DNA of 64,000 nt, from positions 414,909-478,908 of the forward strand of contig ML976998.1 in NCBI GenBank assembly GCA_010015675.1, written 5' to 3'. Source of the stretch: Byssothecium circinans (taxonomy: Eukaryota; Ascomycota; Dothideomycetes; Pleosporales; Massarinaceae). The notes beneath the pieces are model-generated. The model was not told the DNA's origin. It made no database searches and saw only the letters and a list, made by a program, of their open reading frames with translations. This document shows positions 55,638 to 64,000 of the stretch, one piece after another. Position 1 is the stretch's first letter. Each line of letters opens with the position of its first letter. Position numbers and translations under genes: made by a program.

Positions 55638-57834
55638 ATGGTTTACAACTGGGACGGCAAGGAGACCGAATGCTTCCGTCTATACGTACAGGAGCGAAAG
55701 AGTCTAGAAGAGGTGATTGAGTACTGGGAGCAGAAAGGATTCACGCCCAGGTACGTATCTGCATTGTTGGCCATGTAGCATGCCGTACACTTCAAACCAT
55801 CTCCCCTCGAGCTATTATTACCAGTCGCGCAGACGATAAAAACGATGCTAATAGTGAATTTGCAGCAAGCGCGCTTTTCAGACACAGTTCAAGGTGCCTT
55901 TCCCCCTGGGCACGCGACGAAGAGCCTCCCCACCACTTGCAATCCACCATTCCAAGTTCTACAGCTAACACATGCAGCGATGGGATTTCCCCAGCAAGCA
56001 GAACCCAGCGCACAAGAATCCCGTCCTGACCGCAAGGATCAAAGAGCTATGGGAAAAGAACTACACGCAAAAGGACATGGTGGAGACGCTCCAGGCTGAG
56101 GGCCACCAGATCAACGACCGCGAGCTTATGCGCGTGCGATTACGATTCCAATGGTATATGCGAGAGAGTCGGCCAGGCACAAAGCGGAAGGGAAAAAGCG
56201 GGAATGCGAAGAAGAAGGGACAGGGGAAGAAGGCCAAGATTGTCCCTGGCAATGGCTTGATTGACCAACTCGCGAACGCGATACTGCAGGGCGAGAGCGG
56301 TAGTGAGGAGGAAGAGTCTGAGGAGTCCGATGAACAAGAGGATACGCCGCGTGAAGAAGCAACTCCAACAGAGGAGGCTACACCGCAGCAGGAGGTACTA
56401 GATCCTGAGGAATTGTTGCGACGACAGCTCCGACAACAGCAGATGCAAGTCGAGAGCGACGAAAAGTGGCGCACGCGAAAGCGACGACGACGGACACGCG
56501 GCTGGGCTGGGCTTCCCGCCGATGCGCCTGGCGAACCTCCTCGATTCCCATCTGAGACGACCATCGACGAAAGCAAGGCCCACCTCAGTCTAGACAACAA
56601 GCTGTACAAAGAGATGCGGGATCAATTCCAAGCCATCTGCGAGGAGCAAGGTGTCATGAAGAAGACGATTGCAGGCCCGGAGAAGTGGGCACAACTTTTA
56701 CAGCGCCTCATTGGTGAGAATGACCATCTTACGACTGTATTCCTGCAGGAGCCTGAGTCACTACTCCAGAGCGATTCGTTGTGGAGGCCGAAAAACTCCA
56801 AGCTCCTATCGCTCGATGTCATCTGCCAAGACGTCACGAAGCGCATGCGTGTGATGGACAGCAGAATGGGACTGCCCGAAGCAAAGAACGCTCTCGGTCT
56901 CAACCCGGAACAGACCCGCCAAGTCAGGAGCGCCTTTCTAGCCATCCTCAATGCCGATCGTTTCACGAATCGATTCGAAGCTGGCGAGGAACATTGGAAT
57001 GCGCTCAAGCAGAAGTGGATACAAGAGTCGGAACACTTGCGTCACGCTATGATACCTCCAGGCGAACAGCCAGATCCACAGCAAGCAGCGAGGTCAAAGG
57101 CTATTGAGGTGCTCGCACGTGATGTCATGAAGCGCTTTCGGTCGCAGAAAGACGACAGTTCAAAGCCAAAGCAGGTACATCAAGGGCCTGGCCCCGGGCC
57201 TGCAGCTCCTTCAATTCCCGCGCCTGCATCCACCGCCAGGAAGGGTCGGCAAAGCGCCATCAACAACCCGCCTCCGCAGAGCAACACCGACCTCCCAACG
57301 GTATCTTCGGCCGCAGACTTCGAGATAGATCCGTCCTTGCTTCTCGCCGCAAGCGATGCCTCCATCTTCCCACAATTTCACAACTCCGTCTCAGCAACCC
57401 AGCACGAACCTCGCCTCCATCACCCCCTGAATACCTTCAGCAATAGTAACACTCACAACACATCCCAGTCCTACACTCCATCCAAACACGTCCAATCCTC
57501 ATTCCTCCCCTCAGGCCCTTTACCTATCTACTTCCGACTTCACCCTGTTTCTGAAACGCCCTTCCCCAACAAGACCGTCTGGCTCAGCGTCCTGTCAGCA
57601 GGCACTTTTGCCGAAGTGAAGACGCTGGCTATGCGCGAGCATCCAGGAACTGTGGTTATACGGCTCGAAGGCCTCATTGTTCATCGAGGCGATGCGGGGG
57701 ATAGAGAGGTCGCGATTGCTATTGATGATGATGGGGAGTTGAGGGCCTTTTTGGGACATGTGGGGAGTGGGAAGGCGACGTTTGTTGTGTTGCTGGGGTT
57801 GGTGGGGAATGCGGGTGCAGGTGGATTTATGTAA
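55638..57834 (+). CDS. Clr5-domain nuclear protein
   Basis: Three exons, 55638-55750, 55866-55893 and 55978-57834, give 665 residues. Exons 1 and 2 are short and are needed to complete the Clr5 domain (residues 1-55): CFRLYVQERKSLEEVIEYW, then SKRAFQTQFKRWDFPSKQNP, the tryptophan-centred helical module found at the N-terminus of many Pezizomycotina nuclear proteins and in fission-yeast Clr5. A basic stretch (KRKGKSGNAKKKGQGKKAK) is a likely nuclear signal and is followed by an acidic EEEESEESDEQED region. A helical middle (about 230-400) and a Pro/Ser linker precede a folded end with IYFRLHPVSETPFPN. DNA or RNA binding is plausible but not shown. Confidence 0.82.
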
Positions 57835-58104
57835 TGTTCTGTGTGTTTGTGGGAGAGTGTTCTGGAGTTGAGATTCCGAGGCTAGGGGTTCAGGTGTGAG
57901 AGATGGATTGCCCATTACCTTCTATGATGACACACGACCAACGGTCGTCTAGACGATAGCACGACATCAACCCAGCAGACACAGCCGGAGTGTATTGCAA
58001 ATAATACTTTTCTTTTCGAATACTGCACCAGTCTAAAAGTCTTGCAACACTCCAGCAAGCCCAAACCATATCCACCCTCCCCTCCCCGCCCACCTTACCC
58101 CACA

Positions 58105-59087
58105 CTACTGCAAATTAACAAACAACCCCCCATCCACCAACACCTGCGCGCCCGTCACATACCCACTCAACGCCTCACAACCCAAAAACACAGCCGGCCC
58201 CACCAAATCCCTCGGTTCGCCCGTCCTCCCCAACGGAATCCTGCCCTCCATATACCTCCGCTTCCCCTCGTCCTCCAGATCCTTCTCATTGAGCTGCGTC
58301 CTGATGGTGCCGGGGAGAATCGCATTGCACCTGATATTGTACTTCCCCAGCGCACAGGCGCACGACTGCATCAGCGACAAGACGCCGGCTTTCGTGGGGG
58401 TGTAGTGGGCCTGCTGGGCGCCGCCGACGAGGGCGCTGATGGACGAGATGCCGATTATGGAACCGCCCGGCGGGGACTGTGTGGAGAAGAGGGCGGCGGC
58501 GGCTTGGATGGTGTGGAAGGCGCCGGTTAGGTTTGTGGAGAGGGTTTGGGACCAGAGGGTGGGTGAGATTCTGTTGGTGTTGTTGTGTGAGTGTTGAGTA
58601 CGCATGGGGTTGGTTATGCGTGCGGGTTGTGCATTCTTTGGGAACGGTTTTGGGGGTGGAGACGGGGGTTTGGGAAGGGAGGGGAGGGAATTATGGAAGG
58701 GAAGGAAAGAGAACTAAACTAAACTCACTCCAAAAACTCCTTAAACTCGCATATCCCCGCGTTACTTATCAGCACATCCAAGCGTCCCCAGCGCTCCGTC
58801 ACCGTCTCGACCAACCGCTTCCCAGTCGCGGCGTCGCCGACGTCGCCGGGGACTTCTGCGAGCCGTTTCTCGGCTTCGTCTTTGCTGCCGTTGAGGATGG
58901 AGGCGGCTTCGGTGAGGAGCGATTGGTATTGCGAGGCGGATTGCGCGTCGCCGTAGTGGTTCACGGCGACGTTGGCGCCGTGCGAGAGGTAGCCGAGCAC
59001 GATGGCGCGGCCGATGCCCGTCACGCCGCCGGTTATGGCCATGGATTTGTTGGTGAGGAGTTGGGGGGTTGTGGTGGAGGAGGCCAT
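58105..59087 (-). CDS. LRA1: L-rhamnose 1-dehydrogenase (SDR family)
   Basis: Two exons, 59087-58729 and 58570-58105 (158 bp intron), give 274 residues. The cofactor motif TGGVTGIG is at 19-26, SNAG follows the central strand, and the active site has Ser163, Tyr176 and Lys180 (YTPTK). The long stretch from GGSIIGISSISALVGGA through YTPTKAGVLSLMQS, IRCNAILPGTI, YMEGRIPLGR and the ending LVDGGLFVNLQ is what I recall for fungal L-rhamnose 1-dehydrogenase (LRA1), which oxidises L-rhamnose to L-rhamnono-1,4-lactone with NAD(P)+ in the cytosol. The next gene upstream, on the same strand, encodes the matching lactonase, which strengthens the call. An inverted repeat at 59428-59458 lies in its promoter. 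Confidence 0.87.
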
Positions 59088-59594
59088 TGTTGTGGATGAA
59101 GGAGGGGGTTGGGCGGCAAGTTGGGGAGGGTCTAGAGATGGTGCACGAGAGGGTGGTGGGGGAGGGGAGCTGGTTTATGGTTCAGAGCGGGTGGGAAAAA
59201 ATTCTTCTGGGACGGGGACTTTGGATTGGGGAGAGAGGTTGGTTGAGAGATGGCATGGTGGATTTTCTTAGGAGGGTTGGATTGGGTTGGAGTGGATGGT
59301 CTGGCGCGACGCGTTGGGTAGAGGAGGGGCACGAGGGGTTCTAGTTTCGGGGGAATGGGGGCCGAGGGGTTGGCCTTTCGAGGTAGTGATGGACTAGTTA
59401 ATTCAATTGACCAAATACTGTTTTTGGCAACTTTGGCAAACTATGAAAGCCAAAGTTGAACACAGGGGAAACGTTGCAATCTGAATCTCCTCCGGGGTAT
59501 CTGTGACCAACTAAACGAAAGAAGTATAAAAGCGATTTGTCCAAATCTGTCTCTCTTTTACTCTCCCTCCCTCTTACCCCTTCCTTTTCATTTC
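59088..59594 (-). promoter_or_regulatory. LRA1 promoter region between LRA2 stop and LRA1 start
   Basis: About 0.5 kb. The plus strand is G-rich from 59090 to 59350, i.e. the transcribed strand leader is C-rich. The distal part carries the palindrome described separately. No coding signal. Confidence 0.5.
59428..59458. promoter_or_regulatory. perfect 10-bp inverted repeat, candidate operator of LRA1
   Basis: CAACTTTGGC at 59428-59437 is followed after 11 bp by its exact reverse complement GCCAAAGTTG at 59449-59458. The left arm overlaps a direct repeat of TTTGGCAA (59424-59431 and 59433-59440). It lies about 340 bp upstream of the LRA1 ATG. A dimeric regulator could bind here; no motif of a known rhamnose regulator was matched. 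Confidence 0.5.
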
Positions 59595-60937
59595 TTAAAT
59601 ACCAACCCCTTCCCCCACCACCTCACCCTCCCCAAATCCCTCAATCCCATAAGCACGCACCCCACTCCTCCACCAAACCCACTCCTTCTCCTCCTCACCC
59701 AACCCCCTCGCATCCATCCACGCCTTCACCACACTACGCCACAAACTCCAATTCCTCTCTTCGCCCTCTGCCTCCCCCTTAGGCCCGCAAACATTACACA
59801 CTGGCCAGTCGCTCGCAAACATGAGTCGTTTGGCACCGAAGGCTTCGTACACGTGGCTGAAGTACGGCGTGAGTGTTTCGAGGAGCTCGGAAGGTGTCGA
59901 TGGGGTGGGGTTGGGAGCGAACTCGTTGAAGGCGCCTGAGAGCTTCATGTAGATGTTCGGGTTGGTGGAGAGGGCGGAGAGGGCGGCGGTCCACCGCGGA
60001 TAGGAGGGGTAGGTTGTGTGGGGGATTGAGAGGTTGGGTTTGCAGAGGTGGTCTAGGTGAAGAGGGATTGGTTAGTTTTTCGATCGTATAAACGGGAAGA
60101 CCAATGTAAGAGTTATGCAGGAATTTCTACGCCATCTCGAGAAAAGGGGTGGAATGGACGTGAATACATGAAGAATGACGAAAGAATAGGAGAAAACAAC
60201 TTACTCAACACAAACCTCACCCCCTCACCCCCAACTTTCTCCCCAACCCTCCTTCTCAACTCCCCCACAACTTCCACCGCCTCCACTCCATCCCTATGGC
60301 AATCAACGCCAACATCAAACGCCTTCCCCCTCCCTCCATCCAACCCCGCCACAACCACCAAATTATCCACAAACGCCTCACTCTCCGCCGCGCTCCTCAC
60401 CCCCTCAACCCCCTTCCCCTGGAGCAAATACCGAAACCCCACAACCCTCCCCCACGCCTCTTCCCCCAGCACCTCCCCCGCAATGCCAAGATATCTCTTA
60501 AACAGCCAGGTGGGAAGCGGAAACGGTGCCCAGATCACAAGACCCTTCACCAACTCTGCGTTCGCGGTTGTAAAACCATCGCCTTCTTCCGGTCGTCTTT
60601 CAACGATTCTCCTCAGGAATTTTAGCTCGTTGAGTGGTTCCTTTGCCCATTGCCTCAACACCTGGTCCGCTTTCTCTCCACTCTCTTCTCCTCCTTCTGC
60701 TTTTTCTCCCAACGCTGAAAGGTCAGGCGAAAGTGCGGGTAGAAATCGATCGGTTTCCACGTACACGAACCCCTTTGGTTGGACCGGTGAAGATGAGGTG
60801 GTGGCTTGGTAGTCTGATATCCCGTGTCTTTGGGCGAGTTTGTGACCCGGACTCATCCATGCGTGGTCGGTGGGGGAGGTTGCTGTGGAGGGCCAGAGGT
60901 GGATGTGTGTGTCGAGGAGGCTGTGCGGGGGCGCCAT
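59595..60937 (-). CDS. LRA2: L-rhamnono-gamma-lactonase (amidohydrolase 2 family)
   Basis: Two exons, 60937-60205 and 60052-59595 (152 bp intron), give 396 residues. The barrel starts with HIH (His11, His13) in SLLDTHIHLWP; NHLCKPNLS follows the intron, and the closing strand FASDWPVCN carries the catalytic Asp. This is the amidohydrolase 2 / COG3618-type barrel to which fungal L-rhamnono-1,4-lactonase (LRA2) belongs. It hydrolyses the lactone made by LRA1 to L-rhamnonate. Adjacent LRA1 on the same strand supports the assignment. A longer N-terminal frame upstream has no ATG, so 60937 is taken as the start. The dehydratase (LRA3) and aldolase (LRA4) that would complete the pathway are not in the window. 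Confidence 0.82.
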
Positions 60938-63900
60938 TGTGTGAGAGGGTGGAGTATGGGGGTAATGGGGGAATGGTTTTGGTGGCGCTAGCTGCGAGGA
61001 GAGCAGAGGCCTTGGATGTGAGGGTTTGGGTCTGGCTGTAACGGTAGGTGTCAAGTCTCAAGCGCTGATTGATGGTGGAGGTGCAAAACGTTTTCGTGCA
61101 GCGAGTTGGCATGCAAGCTCTCGGGATTGCGGGGTAGCTGTGGCCGAACATGGTTGGAGTCTTCCTTCCGTGTACATTGGAGATATTGTGGGTATCGTAG
61201 GGATGACGTAGGACTATCGTGTTGCTCTTGGAAGTGACAGGTGACAAGGTGTTGTATAGAGGAGTGCTGTAGAATACTCTATGGTGTTGGTTTGGTCTGG
61301 GAAAGCACCTGGGAAATGGCTCGACAAGACTTACCACTAAGTAACTGACTTCCAAGTCAGAACTCGGGGAATGCTGTCTTACTAGAGCCTGTGAACCGCT
61401 ACATGCAGAATGATGAGACAATATTGCAAGGTTCATAGAGAGAGGCGGCGAAAACTCCTTAATGCACCTCCGAGCTGCTTCAGGAACTTCTCACAGCCAG
61501 CATGCACTGATCCTTGACATGGACATCACATTCTTCCGCCCCTATCTTACCGAAGATTCTCCACACGCACCAGTTCAAGCAGCCGTTGTGCAGTCGGCCC
61601 TTCATAACACCACCCACCACACAACCCCCACGCAAAAGCTGCAAGCCACACACACCAACTCGCTTCTCAAACCCAGCCAATCAACACCAATCTCACATCG
61701 CTCTACAGTATGAACCATGTTCTTAGAATCCTAGGATCCTGGTCGTCATTCCCGCCATCAAATAAAGCCATTGACACTTTGCCTAATTGCTAGCGATGGA
61801 ACGAACGGTGCGAGACACATGTCAAAAGCTTTGTTGGTGACTCTCTAGCACGTCTAGCATCGCTAAGTGCGGCCGGTCGGTGGTGTGCTTTAACCACGCT
61901 GCGGATGAGCTGGGCAACCCCCAGCACGTTCGTGGGTGAGCAACGCGGACCCGGTTGAGGATTCTGGATGAAGGCATAGCTTCCTCCGTTTATCGCACAG
62001 AGGAGCGGGGCAATTAATAATAGAGGGGCAGAGTCGTGATCGGAGGAGACATGGGCCGAGAAAAAAACCGTCGGTGCGGTGCCTGTGGTGTTCGTGATAC
62101 GGGAGAGTAAGTTACCGTCAAAGCGGTGGCTAGGGAAACCTGAAGTTGAGCCCTAGATGAGGTCGTTGGCGCCAAAGAAAGGGTCTCGAAAGTCGTTACG
62201 TTCAAGCAAGCGCTAGGCCTCTCACGTTGGAGCCTGCTTATAAACGCGAACGCGAGCAGAATCCAATGGTGGAAAGTTCCGTCTCAGTGCAGTGCGATCT
62301 TTGAACAATCTCGCTTCAATCAAAATCGCGGGACAGTCACCGTTAGTAGCGACAAGCTATCGCCGATCGTGCATGGTGTTGTTGTGCGACCATCGTCGAC
62401 GCTTGGGCCATTCCCCGAAGGATCCACGGTTCGCCTCAGACCGATCAGACGTTCATAAGCCCCGAAAGGCCACGATCATGGACACAGCTGTCAGCCTTTC
62501 TGACTCGTGTCCATCGAAAGCTGCCGCCTCGGGAGATGGAAGCGGCCACGCGGTCCATTATTGTTTATCCACGCCGATCTGCCGTGGTCTAGTTAGTGAT
62601 GGGTCGTGACCGCATCCGATACTAGTTGTGCGGGGAAGGCGACACCCAGCGTGTGAGAGGAGGGTGTTGGAAGCAGGTGAAGAGAGCACGACGAAAGCAG
62701 CCATCGCAACTATTGCAAATCGTTTTAGGGCTGCGTTGGCGTGCTTCTCGCCCATCGTTCATGACATCGCCGTCAGCCACCATGTCTTGGTATGCATGCC
62801 TAGGTCGGACGCCTTTGAGCTGGAGACTTCGCTTAGCGTGCGCGGTGCGGATGTTAGAAGGAAGATCTGGCCACCAGGGTCGTGAGATCGAAGCTTGTAG
62901 GACCCGTAATCTGAGTGCGCAATCTTGTCTAGTAGATTGTGACGCACTAAAACGCGGGGAAACTCGCTTCGCACCAAATGCAAAGAAAGAGTGATTAATC
63001 GTAGCAATCGGGATCGTGATAGTCGGTTTATAGAACACACTGGCGTGAGGTCGAATCTGCAGTGAGTTCGACATCCATCCTGCAGCAATTTCAGAAATGG
63101 CCCATTCCGTGTCTAGGCGCGCATGTGCATTCGCGCGATATCTATCGTTCGGAGGCTGCTCCAGAGGTCCATATACGATTCCGTGATACTTGAGTAGAAG
63201 GATGGGTTGAGCCTGTGGTTTCTCCAGCTACAGTTGAGACAACTGCCGAGTGCATACCTAGCTGCGAAGTGGTATGCTGGGAGTTGATACGTGGGAGACC
63301 GGACGTTATGGATGTAGCGCCTCGGGCCTTCTGGTTTTCCATTGTTGAGAGCACCGATGTCATGTACGTTAGACCTAGTGAATGGCCTGGAAATTGCTTG
63401 CCGTTTGCAGCAAGGTGCAGTGTTGTGTAGTTCTGGTTCGAAACGCTTGTAAGCATTGCTGGACATGCAGGTTACGTTTGTAGCTCTTGTACTCGTCTAT
63501 CGGTCGCTTGGCAATGGCATTTGGAGCAATCGAGCTGGCGGTTTGGAGATTCAAAATACATGACAGATCCTCGCTGTTGCATCTGATTGATACTATAAGC
63601 TTCGAGCGTATTGCGTAATTATGGCACGACGAGAAATCGCAAAGGCATTGTAATATCTGAATAATCTTTAGCAGTACTCGTGAATGGGGAAATATAGGCT
63701 AGGGTCGTATCATAACGCCTGGAATACAAGAGGCAGACGTAGAGATGACGGATCATCATTGCTAGCCAAGTTGAGTAAAAGTACATTGTGCGTGTATCAA
63801 CTCACATGGGTTCACAATCAATCGCTTCAGCATGATTGCACTCGAACGGAACGGAGGTTCGAGAGACCTTGTAGGGACGCTGAACGGTGTGAGACGAAGC

Positions 63901-64000
63901 TCCACGAACCGACAATGTCGCAATCGCTTTCTCCCGTGTGCGAACGGAGGAAGATGAAGCATTTGCGGACCCAATGTAATGGATGAACAGCGGACAAGCG
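60938..64000. other. gene-free right end, about 3 kb
   Basis: The first 0.4-0.5 kb should be the LRA2 promoter. Beyond about 61450 I find no frame with recognisable protein character, no RNA gene and no obvious repeat. A TATAAA-like element with a plausible leader (62237-62330) precedes a 105-codon frame at 62292-62609 that lacks any known motif. The tract may be decayed sequence or the flank of a gene beyond the window. Confidence 0.45.

Noticed and set aside
60723..61436. Minus-strand frame of 237 codons
   Set aside because: It overlaps the start of LRA2 in another frame, has no recognisable motif and biased composition.
1..64000. CRISPR arrays, bacterial operons, rRNA genes or viral genomes
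   Set aside because: Introns and fungal gene families run throughout; no spaced repeats of CRISPR type, no rRNA segments and no viral replication genes were seen.

Overview
The window is nuclear DNA of a filamentous ascomycete (Pezizomycotina). Short spliceosomal introns (mostly 47-65 bp, GT..AG with CTNAC-like branch sites), no operons, both strands used freely, and recognisable single-copy fungal genes (gwt1, sfr1, ATG2, clr2, TIM10, SYM1) support this. A pair of proteins with the ELRNxIY F-box-like signature is in keeping with Dothideomycetes, but that class assignment is an inference. All gene models were read by eye from splice signals and reading-frame continuity; no alignment was run.

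Layout. 0-10 kb is an accessory-looking block: the N-terminus of a pogo/Fot1-type transposase cut by the left edge, an AYR1-like SDR, a 1.6 kb gene-free stretch, a long Gfo/Idh/MocA oxidoreductase, a second SDR, a Zn2Cys6 regulator and a frameshifted gene remnant. 10-14 kb holds a MYND zinc-finger protein, a polyol-type zinc alcohol dehydrogenase and mitochondrial TIM10. 14.7-21.6 kb holds a 1043-residue Ser-rich protein, gwt1 (GPI-anchor inositol acyltransferase) and sfr1 (Rad51 accessory factor).

21.6-29.4 kb is an accessory island: an SDR pseudogene with several stops, an ankyrin-type remnant with an in-frame stop, two tandem F-box-like paralogues that each seem to carry the module twice, and a gene-poor tract with a tandem duplication. 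29.5-57.8 kb is conserved housekeeping territory: ATG2, an ADGF/ADA2-type adenosine deaminase, a small putative mitochondrial membrane protein, a coiled-coil protein, a type II membrane protein, clr2, PPP4R2, a UPF0658 Golgi membrane protein, SYM1/Mpv17 and a Clr5-domain protein.

58.1-60.9 kb holds two adjacent minus-strand genes that I recognise as L-rhamnose 1-dehydrogenase (LRA1) and L-rhamnono-lactonase (LRA2), i.e. the first two steps of the non-phosphorylating fungal rhamnose pathway. A perfect 10-bp inverted repeat sits upstream of LRA1. The last 3 kb shows no gene I can support.

I found no clearly new system. The best leads are the oxidoreductase/regulator block at 0.6-9 kb, the rhamnose pair with its palindrome, an ATG-free leader of about 960 bp before the UPF0658 gene, an in-frame intron that splits the zinc cluster of the Zn2Cys6 regulator, and the degraded island beside the double-module F-box-like pair.
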